Notes: generated from the letters alone by a model not told the origin. DNA of 38,688 bases from DTU018 sp029550685 (GCA_035412805.1 DAONVO010000012.1:1-38688); one strand, 5' to 3'; counted from the stretch's first letter, positions 23,161-31,298 are shown. Numbers and translations are program-made.

Positions 23161-23204
23161 GGTTGCTGGTTTGCTTGGGACAGGCGAACAGGAACCCTTT
23201 TTTT
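23161..23204 (+). terminator. Riboswitch expression-platform terminator
   Basis: GGTTGCTGGTTTGC (23161-23174), 8-nt loop, GGCGAACAGGAACC (23183-23196), then C and seven T. Two mismatches and one wobble in 14 positions. It lies before the tupA ribosome binding site, as in a transcription-attenuating riboswitch. Confidence 0.75.
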
Positions 23205-23246
23205 ACCTATTTTTAGAAGTTCATTTTAATTGGGGGAGGCTTAGAG

Positions 23247-24116
23247 ATGAATCATCTGAGAAAAAGTAAACTGGGAATACTGGTTGCCCTGCTATCTATA
23301 TTATTACTCGTAACCTTAGCTGGATGTGCGCAAAAGGAAAGTCCTGCTCCGGCTGAGAACCAACCGGCTGAAACCAAAGTACTGAAGCTGGCTACTACCA
23401 CCAGTACAGAAGATACCGGATTATTGGATTACCTGCTTCCTGAGTTTACCAAAGACACTGGTTATGAGGTTCAAGTTATTGCCGTAGGTACTGGACAAGC
23501 CATTGAAATGGGCGAAGCCGGAGATGTTGATGTAATCCTGGTTCACTCCCGGGCTGCAGAAGATAAATTTGTGGAGGAAGGTTACGGTGTGGACCGGCGG
23601 GATGTCATGTACAACGATTTCCTTATCATTGGTCCTGCAGATGATCCAGCCGGCATCAAGGGTGAACCCGATGTACTAAAAGCCTTTGCGGCTATAAAAG
23701 AAAAACAAGCTCCTTTTGTATCCCGGGGAGATGATTCCGGCACTGACAAGAAGGAAAAAGGGATCTGGCAAAAAGCCAATATCACTCCGGAAGGTGACTG
23801 GTATATAGAAGTAGGTCAGGGAATGGGAGATACTTTCCGCATGGCCGATGAAAAGAAAGCCTACACTTTGATTGACCGGGGTACTTACCTGGCATTAAAG
23901 GACAACTACCAACTGGAGCCCATGGTAGAAGGCAGCCCTGATCTGTTGAATCCATATGGCGTAATTCCGGTCAACCCGGAAAAACATCCTAACGTTGATT
24001 TTGAAGGAGCTACTGCTTTTGCCGAATGGCTGACTTCAGAAAAGGGACAAAAGATGATCGGAGAATTCGGCGTGGACAAATTCGGTCAGCAGTTGTTTGT
24101 ACCCGATGCTAAATAG
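23247..24116 (+). CDS. tupA: Tungstate ABC transporter substrate-binding lipoprotein TupA
   Basis: 289 residues. Lipobox LAGC with Cys27 after a hydrophobic signal. The mature domain opens with LKLATTTSTEDTGLLDYLLPEF, the TTTSTxxxGL motif of TupA-type oxyanion-binding proteins, followed by VGTGQA and SRGDDSGTD, which line the oxyanion site. It captures tungstate with high affinity outside the membrane and delivers it to TupB. ATG 23247 follows GGGGGAGG. It is first in a tupABC operon behind the riboswitch, consistent with supply of tungsten for formate dehydrogenases or aldehyde oxidoreductases. Substrate preference for tungstate over molybdate is a family inference. Confidence 0.92.
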   Translation: MNHLRKSKLGILVALLSILLLVTLAGCAQKESPAPAENQPAETKVLKLATTTSTEDTGLLDYLLPEFTKDTGYEVQVIAVGTGQAIEMGEAGDVDVILVHSRAAEDKFVEEGYGVDRRDVMYNDFLIIGPADDPAGIKGEPDVLKAFAAIKEKQAPFVSRGDDSGTDKKEKGIWQKANITPEGDWYIEVGQGMGDTFRMADEKKAYTLIDRGTYLALKDNYQLEPMVEGSPDLLNPYGVIPVNPEKHPNVDFEGATAFAEWLTSEKGQKMIGEFGVDKFGQQLFVPDAK

Positions 24117-24143
24117 CTTGCAGTAATAAGCAGGAGGATCAAT

Positions 24144-24863
24144 GTGGAGATTATTATCCAGGGTCTAAAGGAAGGGTTTCAGCTTATCTGGCAATTGGAC
24201 GCAGAAATAGTAAATGTCACCTTACTATCTCTGCAGGTGTCTTTGACCGCCTTAGTCCTGGCAGCTTTAATAGGAATACCTCTGGGAGCAGTCCTGGCCT
24301 TGAGAAATTTCCGGGGCAAACACATTATCCTCAACACCATCTATACACTAATGGGCCTGCCGCCAGTCCTGGCAGGTCTGTTAGTGTATTTATTTCTGAC
24401 CAGCCGCGGGCCCTTAGGCCAATATGAGCTTTTATTTACCCCGGCAGCTATGGTTATTGCCCAGGTGCTCCTGGCAGCTCCTATTGTCTGCGGTCTGACA
24501 GCCCGGGCGGTCATGGCTCTGAGTCAGGAGGTATATGACACCGCTGCCACCCTGGGAGCCTCTCGCCACCAGGCTACCCTTACTATGATGCGGGAGGCCC
24601 GCATGGGCATAGTGGCGGCTCTGACTACCGCCTTGGGTCGGGTTATTGCTGAGGTTGGAGCGGTAATGCTGGTAGGAGGTAATATTCGCTGGCACACCCG
24701 GGTACTGACTACCTCCATAGTCCTGGAAACCCGGATGGGTAATTTCAGTACGGCTATTGCCATCGGTATTATTCTGCTGGTTATATCTTTTGCCATTAAT
24801 ATGTTGATTCTTGCCCTGGAAAAGAGGACTTTCCGCTATGAAAACACCATTCAAATTACATAA
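24144..24863 (+). CDS. tupB: Tungstate ABC transporter permease TupB
   Basis: 239 residues with about five or six hydrophobic segments. The cytoplasmic coupling loop EVYDTAATLGASRHQATLTMMREAR carries the EAA-x3-G-type motif of BPD permeases (AATLGAS). Start is GTG 24144, 7 nt after AGGAGG; ATG 24142 is out of frame. It lies between tupA and tupC and overlaps tupC by 26 nt, so the three proteins form one ABC importer. Confidence 0.92.
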   Translation: MEIIIQGLKEGFQLIWQLDAEIVNVTLLSLQVSLTALVLAALIGIPLGAVLALRNFRGKHIILNTIYTLMGLPPVLAGLLVYLFLTSRGPLGQYELLFTPAAMVIAQVLLAAPIVCGLTARAVMALSQEVYDTAATLGASRHQATLTMMREARMGIVAALTTALGRVIAEVGAVMLVGGNIRWHTRVLTTSIVLETRMGNFSTAIAIGIILLVISFAINMLILALEKRTFRYENTIQIT

Positions 24864-25572
24864 TATTATCAAGCGTTACGGAGAAAGAGAAGTTCTCCAT
24901 ATTGACCAGCTCAGTATTCCCGCTGGGAAGATTTATACTATTTTAGGCCCCAATGGCTCCGGGAAAAGTACCCTGCTGCGAATAATGGCGTTGCTGCTGG
25001 TCAATGATGAAGGCCAGTTGGAAGTGCTGGGTGAAAAGGTAACCTGGGAGAAAAGGCAGTTGTTGAAACTGCGCCGGCAAATGTCCATGGTGACCCAGAC
25101 ATCTTTTATGTTTCAAGGTTCAGTATATTATAATGTTGCCTATGGCATGAGGGTGCGCAAAATCAGCAGCAGAAAAACCCGCAGCCGGGTCGGAGAATTG
25201 TTGGAAATGGTAGGGATGAGTGCATACCGGGATGCGGATGCCCGGACACTTTCTGGAGGGGAAAGGCAAAAAGTAGCTCTGGCAAGGGCATTAGCCGTCA
25301 ATCCCCGGGTGCTGTTTTTGGATGAACCTACTTCCAACATTGATGTAGCCAGTGCTGCGGAAATCGAGAAATATATTCGCCATATAAACCAAGAGCAGCA
25401 GACCACCATTATCATGGTCACCCACAACCTTTTTCAAGCCCGCCGGCTGGCCGATGAGATCTTGTTTATCAATGAGGGCCGCATTATTGAACAGGGTCCG
25501 GGAGATTCACTATTTACCCAGCCACAGGATGAACGCACCGCTGCATTCCTGCGCGGTGAAACCGTATATTAG
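24838..25572 (+). CDS. tupC: Tungstate ABC transporter ATP-binding protein TupC
   Basis: 244 residues. Walker A GPNGSGKST at 37-45, Q-loop in SMVTQTSFMF, signature LSGGERQ at about 138, Walker B VLFLDEPT at about 157-164 and the H-loop in MVTHN. It powers uptake through TupB. Start ATG 24838 lies inside the end of tupB, after AGAGGA; an in-frame TTG at 24811 is less likely. Two hairpins follow the gene. Confidence 0.93.
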   Translation: MKTPFKLHNIIKRYGEREVLHIDQLSIPAGKIYTILGPNGSGKSTLLRIMALLLVNDEGQLEVLGEKVTWEKRQLLKLRRQMSMVTQTSFMFQGSVYYNVAYGMRVRKISSRKTRSRVGELLEMVGMSAYRDADARTLSGGERQKVALARALAVNPRVLFLDEPTSNIDVASAAEIEKYIRHINQEQQTTIIMVTHNLFQARRLADEILFINEGRIIEQGPGDSLFTQPQDERTAAFLRGETVY

Positions 25573-25788
25573 CAGGGGGCGACGACGCCGTCATCCCGCG
25601 CGATACCCACATGTTCCCGTAACAGGTTAGGGGGACGTTTACCTTGTCCTTTTCCAGGTGCTGGCTTTAGCGAGGAAGGCGAGATTAACGTCCCCCTGTC
25701 TTCTTCACCTCAGTAAAATGACAGGGGGCGATGCCCACATCGCCCCGCACGTTATTGAATCATAAAAACAAGGGAGAAAGCTGTTTTT
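25573..25788 (+). other. Intergenic region with two hairpins between convergent operons
   Basis: No gene seen. GGGGGACGTT (25630-25639) pairs perfectly with AACGTCCCCC (25687-25696) across a 47-nt loop and looks like a repeat element. GGGGCGATG (25725-25733), loop CCCA, CATCGCCCC (25738-25746) is a perfect 9-bp stem. On the minus strand the latter is followed by TGTCATTTTACT and probably terminates the CoA-transferase operon; it may also stop tupC. Confidence 0.65.
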
Positions 25789-27159
25789 CTAAAAAGGAAT
25801 CCGGTTGGTTCTGGTCCAGATCTTCATTTCTTTGGCAGCATTCAGCAGTTCGTCTCGGAAATCAGGATGAGCCAAGTTAATTAGGGCTTCGGCCCGGCCC
25901 CACACTGACATGGCTTTCATATTGACTATGCCGTATTCAGTGACCAGGTAATGAACCTGGGTGCGAGGAACGGTAACCACCGCTCCAGGAGTCAGCAGCG
26001 GCTTGATGCGGGAATGTACTTTGCCTTCTTTGTCTTTGAAAGTGGAGGTAAAGGCTAGAATACCTTTGCCGCCCTTGGAATGGAAAGCACCGATAACGAA
26101 GTCCAGCTGTCCGCCGGTACCCGATATTTGCCGCAGGCCATGGGTTTCGGAACAGACCTGGCTTAATAAATCGATCTCCAATATATTATTAATAGCAATC
26201 ATGTTGTCCTGCAGGGCGACCCGTGCCGGATCGTTGGTATACTGCACAGTGGTAGATGCACAGCGGGGGTTTTTATCCAGGAAATCATAGGTATCCTGGG
26301 TTCCCAGGCAGAACGAATAGGTGCTCTTATTTATATCGTAGTTTTTCTTGGCATTAGTTATTTTGCCTTTTTCGTACAGAGTCACAAAGGCATCGCAGAA
26401 CATTTCACTTTGGATACCCAGATCTTTAAGATCCGAATCGGCTAACATGTGACCGATTAAATTAGGGAGGGCACCAATTCCTAACTGCAGGCAGGCGCCG
26501 TTTGGTATTTCCTTGAGAATATATTCAGCGATCTTTCTTTCCTCGGGAGTTGCTTCCGGGGCAGGCGGGGTGGTAAAGATGGGAGTATTGGAGCCTTCAA
26601 TTATATAGTCAATCTCACTTATGTGTACATATTCGTCATTACCTCCCAGGCAGACCGGCATATTTTCGTTAACTTCAACAATGGCTATTTTTGCTTTTAA
26701 AGCCAGGCCCCGGTTATGGGAATTACCCAGACCAAAATTAAAGCAGCCGTGCTTATCCATGGGAGAAACTTGGGCACACCAAACCTGTGGATATAAATGT
26801 TCGAATTGTCCCTCACTATAGGCTAACATGGTAGCCTCGTGATAATTGAAAGGATTATGTGCAGCCAGCCCTAAATCAGCCGCCTTACGATCCAGCATGG
26901 TGAAGTACCAGGAGAAGTATTGGAAGGTTTTTTGCTGCGGGTCATTTTTTATTACTTCCGGAATCGGCAGCACTGACCCGGTACCGCGAATGGCCACATT
27001 CTCCAGACCATCACCGGCTCGTTTACCCAGGGCTGCATCAAAATCTACCGGTTTAGTGGCAAACATGCCGTAATCCACAATAGAATTGGATTCTACTAAT
27101 TGAGCCGCCTGCTCAGCGGTGATTAGTTTGCGTTTGTACTCTTCCAGATATGATTTCAT
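25789..27159 (-). CDS. Acyl-CoA:acetate CoA-transferase (acetyl-CoA hydrolase/transferase family)
   Basis: 456 residues, two-domain CoA-transferase. The catalytic Glu is in GIQSEMFCDAF at about residue 252, and the CoA-binding glycine loop GTGGQLDFVIGAFHSKGGKGI lies at about 345-365. The extended motif set (GIGALPNLI, SGTGGQLDF, VHYLVTEYGIVN) resembles butyryl-CoA:acetate and 4-hydroxybutyrate CoA-transferases. It would exchange CoA between acetate and a short acyl group. ATG 27159 follows AAGGGGGA. It is the second gene of a minus-strand operon with the crotonase, a pair typical of butyrate metabolism. The exact acyl substrate is not determinable here. Confidence 0.88.
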   Translation of the reverse strand: MKSYLEEYKRKLITAEQAAQLVESNSIVDYGMFATKPVDFDAALGKRAGDGLENVAIRGTGSVLPIPEVIKNDPQQKTFQYFSWYFTMLDRKAADLGLAAHNPFNYHEATMLAYSEGQFEHLYPQVWCAQVSPMDKHGCFNFGLGNSHNRGLALKAKIAIVEVNENMPVCLGGNDEYVHISEIDYIIEGSNTPIFTTPPAPEATPEERKIAEYILKEIPNGACLQLGIGALPNLIGHMLADSDLKDLGIQSEMFCDAFVTLYEKGKITNAKKNYDINKSTYSFCLGTQDTYDFLDKNPRCASTTVQYTNDPARVALQDNMIAINNILEIDLLSQVCSETHGLRQISGTGGQLDFVIGAFHSKGGKGILAFTSTFKDKEGKVHSRIKPLLTPGAVVTVPRTQVHYLVTEYGIVNMKAMSVWGRAEALINLAHPDFRDELLNAAKEMKIWTRTNRIPF

Positions 27160-27221
27160 AGCTAAAAGTCCCCCTTATATTGTCTGCATTGTTTTCTAAA
27201 CAAAAATCTAGAAAAAACCCT

Positions 27222-28001
27222 TTACTTTCCGGTAAAGTTTGGTTTTCTTCCCTCCAGGAAAGCGGTCATTCCCTCGGTTTTATCCTGGCTGGCAAACAGT
27301 ACCGCGAATTTCTCACGTTCCAATTTAGTACCTACATAGGGATCCAGGTGCTGGCTGAGGTCGAGTAACTCCTTGACCATTTGCACGGCCATAGGAGGTT
27401 TGCGACTGAGCTTGCGAGCCATCTTCATAGTAGCTTCCTCCAGATTCTCCAGCGGTACCACTTTATTAACCAGGGCGTACTGCATAGCCAGATTACTGTC
27501 GATGATATCTCCAGTAAGAATTAACTCGCGAGCCCGGGAACAGCCCACCAGGCGAGCTAATCTCTGGGTGCCGCCTCCCGCCGGGAATATTCCCAAATTA
27601 ATTTCCGGAAATCCTAGTTTGGCATTGTCAGCAGCTATACGCAGATCACAGGTCATGGCCATTTCACAGCCGCCTCCCAGGGCAAATCCTGCGATGGAGG
27701 CAATGGTCGGCTTCGGTAGGCTGAACAATTTGTAACCGATTTGGTGGGCTTTTTCGATATACTCCCGCACTTCTAAAGGGCCGTAGTCCACAAAATCACG
27801 CACATCCGCTCCTACCGAGAAAACCCCATCATTGCCTTTCAGAACCACTGCTCTGATCGTGTCGTCGGCGGTTATTACTTTCATAACCTCATCCATTTCG
27901 TCGAGCATTTCCATATTGAAGGCATTCATGGCTTGCGGACGGTTAAATTGCACTATGGCTACAGCATCTTCCTGGGAATAAAGAATATTTTTCCAAGCCA
28001 A
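27222..28001 (-). CDS. Enoyl-CoA hydratase/crotonase
   Basis: 259 residues of the crotonase fold. Both catalytic glutamates are present: Glu113 in GGGCEMAM and Glu133 in FPEINLGIFPAGGGTQRL. Oxyanion residues are in FSVGADVRDF and AGFALGGG. It should hydrate crotonyl-CoA to 3-hydroxybutyryl-CoA in butyrate oxidation or formation. Start is TTG 28001 (read on the minus strand) after GGGGGGAGA. It is followed after 62 nt by the CoA-transferase, and an inverted repeat upstream is a candidate operator. The VGAD instead of AGAD at the oxyanion strand is a minor variation. Confidence 0.88.
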   Translation of the reverse strand: MAWKNILYSQEDAVAIVQFNRPQAMNAFNMEMLDEMDEVMKVITADDTIRAVVLKGNDGVFSVGADVRDFVDYGPLEVREYIEKAHQIGYKLFSLPKPTIASIAGFALGGGCEMAMTCDLRIAADNAKLGFPEINLGIFPAGGGTQRLARLVGCSRARELILTGDIIDSNLAMQYALVNKVVPLENLEEATMKMARKLSRKPPMAVQMVKELLDLSQHLDPYVGTKLEREKFAVLFASQDKTEGMTAFLEGRKPNFTGK

Positions 28002-28083
28002 ACAATTCTCCCCCCTTATTAATCCTTATATATAAGTAGGCTTCTCAAATATTCATTCTATCTGGGAAGTGCTTAATCCTGCC

Positions 28084-28107
28084 AATATTCCAAAAAATAT
28101 GAATATT
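28084..28107. promoter_or_regulatory. Candidate operator upstream of the crotonase operon
   Basis: AATATTC (28084-28090), 10-nt spacer, GAATATT (28101-28107): a perfect 7-bp inverted repeat. On the minus strand it lies just before a possible promoter, TTGGCA-19 nt-TAGAAT. An AATATTC half-site also occurs at about 28047. Regulator unknown. Confidence 0.4.
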
Positions 28108-28164
28108 ACAAAGATTCCGCCTACCAGCCCTGACAAAGTATACAGTATTAAACAGCTTAGCTTA

Positions 28165-28192
28165 TTGCATCCTATTGTGGAGATGTTAAACT
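28165..28192 (+). promoter_or_regulatory. Probable sigma-A promoter of carA
   Basis: TTGCAT (28165-28170), 16-nt spacer, TAAACT (28187-28192). Transcription would begin at about 28199. Confidence 0.55.
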
Positions 28193-28226
28193 AATAACCA
28201 TGAAAACCAATAAATTGATGGGCAAT

Positions 28227-28264
28227 GAGGCCTGAGAAAGTAGATACTTTCTTGGGCCTCTTTT
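28227..28264 (+). terminator. Intrinsic terminator in the carA leader
   Basis: GAGGCC (28227-28232) pairs with GGCCTC (28255-28260), with inner AGAAAGTA / TACTTTCT, then TTTT. It lies between the probable promoter and the carA start with no gene upstream on this strand, so it acts as an attenuator-like site. An 11-codon frame from ATG 28200 stops at its base, without a ribosome binding site. Confidence 0.65.
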
Positions 28265-28305
28265 GTTGCCTGTTAAGCAGTACGTCCATGACGGAGGAGA
28301 GGAAT

Positions 28306-29421
28306 ATGACTCTAACAAGTGGCTATCTGGTGTTGGAAAACGGCGCCGTTTTCCAGGGTAAACTAAGCGGGGCCGCGCCCGCCATAGGGGAAGTGGTGTT
28401 TAATACCAGTATGGTTGGCTATGATCAAATCATTAGTGATCCCTCCTACACCGGGCAAATCGTGGTGCTGACTTATCCGCTGGTGGGCAATTATGGTTTC
28501 AACCGGGCGGTAATGGAATCAGACCATTACTGCGTGCGGGGTTTGGTGATAAAAGAACTAAACAACGGAGCCAATCATTATCAGCAGGAAAAGCTGTTTG
28601 GCGACTACCTGGCCGAAAACAACCTGCCTTGCTTATCGGGTATAGACACCCGGGCCTTGACCAGAGTGATTAGAACCCATGGCACCATGGGAGGAGTAAT
28701 TACTGATAGTATAGATAACCTCCCCCAGTTGGTAGAGCAGGCAGCTGGGTATAAACCACCCGTCGAAGGATATGTCCGCCAGGCAACCTGTAAGGAGATC
28801 ACCTGCCTGGGCAAGGGAGAGCTGCGCATAGTAGTCATTGATTTTGGGGTAAAAAAGGCCATCACCAAGTCACTTGTCAACCGGAACTGTCAGGTTATTC
28901 TGGTACCGGCTACTACCAGTGCAGAGCTCATCATGGAATTGGAGCCCGACGGTATCGTACTTTCCAATGGACCTGGTGATCCTGCAGATTGTGATTATGC
29001 CATACCGGTTATTCGCCAATTAATGGGATATAAGCCTATGTTAGGTATTTGCCTGGGACATCAACTAATAGCTCTGGCTTGGGGCGGCAAAACCAGCAAA
29101 ATGGTATTTGGTCACCGGGGAGCTAATCAACCGGTAAAGGACTTGCGCTCCGGCCGGATCTATATAACCTCCCAGAACCATGGTTACATGGTGAACGAGG
29201 AGTCTTTATCCCTTCTGCCTGTAGAAGTGACCTTCCGCAATCTCAATGATGGTACCGTAGAAGGGCTGCAGCATAAGATGGTGCCAATTATGTCAGTACA
29301 ATTCCACCCGGAGGCTGCTCCCGGACCATTGGACAGCGGGTTTCTGATGGATGAATTTTTACAGATGGTAAAGGATTTTCGGTCCAAAGAACGGATGGAG
29401 TTGCAGAGTAATGCAGGATAA
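28306..29421 (+). CDS. carA: Carbamoyl phosphate synthase small subunit
   Basis: 371 residues, the glutaminase subunit. The N-terminal CPSase domain opens with YLVLENGAVFQGK and contains the GEVVFNTSMVGYDQIISDPSYTGQIV signature. The class I amidotransferase domain has the nucleophile Cys249 in GICLGHQ, and His334 and Glu336 in FHPEA. Start is ATG 28306 after GGAGGAGAGG; in-frame ATG 28225 lies within the leader hairpin and is unlikely. No carB follows, which is unusual; the gene lies upstream of PII and nitrogen-assimilation genes. Confidence 0.95.
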   Translation: MTLTSGYLVLENGAVFQGKLSGAAPAIGEVVFNTSMVGYDQIISDPSYTGQIVVLTYPLVGNYGFNRAVMESDHYCVRGLVIKELNNGANHYQQEKLFGDYLAENNLPCLSGIDTRALTRVIRTHGTMGGVITDSIDNLPQLVEQAAGYKPPVEGYVRQATCKEITCLGKGELRIVVIDFGVKKAITKSLVNRNCQVILVPATTSAELIMELEPDGIVLSNGPGDPADCDYAIPVIRQLMGYKPMLGICLGHQLIALAWGGKTSKMVFGHRGANQPVKDLRSGRIYITSQNHGYMVNEESLSLLPVEVTFRNLNDGTVEGLQHKMVPIMSVQFHPEAAPGPLDSGFLMDEFLQMVKDFRSKERMELQSNAG

Positions 29422-29492
29422 ACTAAGTTAATGGACAGTGAGCCCGGTCTATTACTAGGGACCGAGGCCTTAAAATAGAAAAATATCAAGTA

Positions 29493-29543
29493 CCAGTAAA
29501 GGCACTGGACTAACCCTTGCGGTTATGCCAGTGCCATTTTTTT
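29493..29543 (+). promoter_or_regulatory. ANTAR-type antiterminator/terminator before the PII gene
   Basis: CCAGT (29493-29497), hexaloop AAAGGC (29498-29503), ACTGG (29504-29508) forms a 5-bp hairpin with A1 and G4 in the loop, the RNA signature of ANTAR targets. Its 3' strand and the last three loop bases are also the 5' arm of an intrinsic terminator: GGCACTGG (29501-29508), inner TAACC / GGTTA, CCAGTGCC (29528-29535), then seven T. The two folds exclude each other. The second hexaloop hairpin normally found in ANTAR targets was not identified. Confidence 0.72.
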
Positions 29544-29560
29544 GAAAGGAGGTGATGGGT

Positions 29561-29899
29561 ATGAAGAAAATAGAGGCGGTCATTAGGCCTACCATATTGG
29601 AAGAACTGAAAAAAGTTTTGAATGATATGGAAGTACGTGGTTTAACAGTTTACAACGTTATGGGGCGCGGACTGCAGCAAGATATCAAACACTACTACCG
29701 TGGGCAGGAAGTATCCATTGACCTTTTTGCCAAAGTAAAAGTGGAGATAGTCTGTCCTGACCAGTGGCAGGAACGCATCGTAGATGCCATTGTTAAAACC
29801 TGCCAGACCGGTGCTATTGGGGATGGAAAAATTTTTGTTTATCCCGTGGAAGATGTTATCCGTATCAGCACTGGAGAACGGGGAGATGCAGCTCTGTAG
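29561..29899 (+). CDS. glnB: Nitrogen regulatory PII protein (GlnB/GlnK)
   Basis: 112 residues. MKKIEAVIRP, the T-loop GRGLQQDIKHYYRGQEVSIDLFAKVKVE and the C-loop TGAIGDGKIFVYPVEDVIRISTGE are those of the PII family, which senses 2-oxoglutarate and ATP/ADP and controls AmtB. T-loop position 51, the tyrosine uridylylated in proteobacteria, is Val here. Start is ATG 29561 after AAGGAGG with 8-nt spacing; ATG 29555 and GTG 29552 are in frame but too close. It precedes amtB, the usual glnK-amtB pairing, and is controlled by the ANTAR-type terminator in its leader. Confidence 0.93.
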   Translation: MKKIEAVIRPTILEELKKVLNDMEVRGLTVYNVMGRGLQQDIKHYYRGQEVSIDLFAKVKVEIVCPDQWQERIVDAIVKTCQTGAIGDGKIFVYPVEDVIRISTGERGDAAL

Positions 29900-29904
29900 A
29901 GCAC

Positions 29905-29924
29905 CAGCCGGTCAGAGCCGGCTG
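29905..29924 (+). other. Hairpin between PII and amtB genes
   Basis: CAGCCGG (29905-29911), hexaloop TCAGAG, CCGGCTG (29918-29924). Seven GC-rich pairs without a T tract. The loop has G at position 4 but T, not A, at position 1, so it does not fit the ANTAR rule. May stabilise RNA or tune amtB expression. Confidence 0.5.
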
Positions 29925-29960
29925 ACAATTGCAATGCTTGCTTGAGAAGGAGGTTTAGTT

Positions 29961-31298
29961 ATGAGGCCATTATTTTTGATGGTGGGGGGAGCAGTGCTTT
30001 CCACCCTGCTAATTACAGAAACCGTTCTGGCAGCTGAGGAAGCAGCTGTCCTCAACACGGGCGATACTGCCTTTATATTGCTCTGCGCCGCACTGGTAAT
30101 GCTGATGACTCCCGGTTTGGCCATGTTTTATGGTGGTATGGTCCGCGATAAAAACGTACTCAGCATACTGATGCAGTGCCTGGCGGTTATGGCCCTAGTA
30201 TCAGTACAGTGGGTGCTGCTGGGTTACACGTTAGCATTTGGTCCTGATCATGGCCTGGTGATCGGTGGTCTGGATTTCCTGGGCCTTAAAGGAGTTGGCA
30301 TGGAACCGGTTTCCGACACCGTAAGAGTTCCCCAGGCCGCTTTTGCTGCTTTTCAGCTTATGTTTGCCATGATAACCGCTGCCCTTATAGCAGGATCAGT
30401 AGCAGAACGCATGAGGTTTTCAGCCTTTGTAGCTTTTACCGTCTTATGGACCACCTTGGTCTATGACCCTCTGGCTCACTGGGTATGGGGCGGAGGCTGG
30501 ATGGCCCAGCTGGGTATTATGGACTTCGCCGGCGGTACGGTAGTGCATATCAGTTCCGGCGTCTCCGGACTGGTAGCTGCTCTGGTTTTGGGAAAACGGC
30601 TAGGAAAAGACAAGGAGGTAATTCGTCCCCATCACCTGCCCATGACTATGTTAGGGGCAGGACTGCTGTGGTTTGGCTGGTTTGGTTTCAATGCCGGCAG
30701 TGCCTTGGCGGCGGATGGGATTGCCGCCCAAGCTTTTCTGGTTACTAACCTGTGTGCGGCAGCTGGTGTGCTTTCCTGGGTCAGTGTGGAGTGGATCCAC
30801 CACGGCAAACCCACCTTGTTTGGTGCGGCCAGTGGAGCTATTGCCGGCCTGGTGTGCATAACCCCGGCGGCGGGTTTCGTCAGTCCCCTAAGTGCAGTGA
30901 TCATGGGTCTGCTGGTAGGCCCCCTTTGCTATCTGGCGGTCAGCAAGGTGAAAGAAAAATTTGGCTACGACGATTCCCTGGATGCCTTTGGCATTCATGG
31001 AGTAGGAGGTACTTTAGGGGCTTTGCTCACTGGCGTATTTGCTTCCACTGTTGTGAATCCCGCCGGTTTTGATGGCTGGCTGGCCGGGAATCCAGGCCAG
31101 TTTATGCTCCAAGCCCTGGGAGTGATAGCCACCTACCTGTACGCCGGGGTGGGCACCTACCTTATTCTGACTGTGATTAGCAAATTTACGCATCTGAGGG
31201 TTTCAGCCGCTGAGGAAGAGTACGGACTGGACCAGTCCCTGCATGGTGAAGCTGCTTATGTGAATACTGACCTGAGCAGCACCGCCCAGGCCAGTTGA
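29961..31298 (+). CDS. amtB: Ammonium transporter AmtB
   Basis: 445 residues with a cleavable-looking signal (about 1-24, ending AAEE) and about 11 membrane segments. The ammonium-transporter signature DFAGGTVVHISSGVSGL contains the first pore histidine, and FGIHGVGGTLGALLTG the second. The cytoplasmic tail after the last helix binds PII in related systems. ATG 29961 follows AGAAGGAGG. It is cotranscribed with PII, which would block the pore when nitrogen is plentiful. Confidence 0.95.
   Translation: MRPLFLMVGGAVLSTLLITETVLAAEEAAVLNTGDTAFILLCAALVMLMTPGLAMFYGGMVRDKNVLSILMQCLAVMALVSVQWVLLGYTLAFGPDHGLVIGGLDFLGLKGVGMEPVSDTVRVPQAAFAAFQLMFAMITAALIAGSVAERMRFSAFVAFTVLWTTLVYDPLAHWVWGGGWMAQLGIMDFAGGTVVHISSGVSGLVAALVLGKRLGKDKEVIRPHHLPMTMLGAGLLWFGWFGFNAGSALAADGIAAQAFLVTNLCAAAGVLSWVSVEWIHHGKPTLFGAASGAIAGLVCITPAAGFVSPLSAVIMGLLVGPLCYLAVSKVKEKFGYDDSLDAFGIHGVGGTLGALLTGVFASTVVNPAGFDGWLAGNPGQFMLQALGVIATYLYAGVGTYLILTVISKFTHLRVSAAEEEYGLDQSLHGEAAYVNTDLSSTAQAS

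Noticed and set aside
28055..28090. Possible sigma-54 promoter (TGGCAGGATTAAGCA on the minus strand)
   Set aside because: The GG and GC elements are one base too close for sigma-54, which is strict on spacing.
29905..29924. Third ANTAR target between PII and amtB
   Set aside because: The hexaloop TCAGAG has no A at position 1 and no terminator follows.
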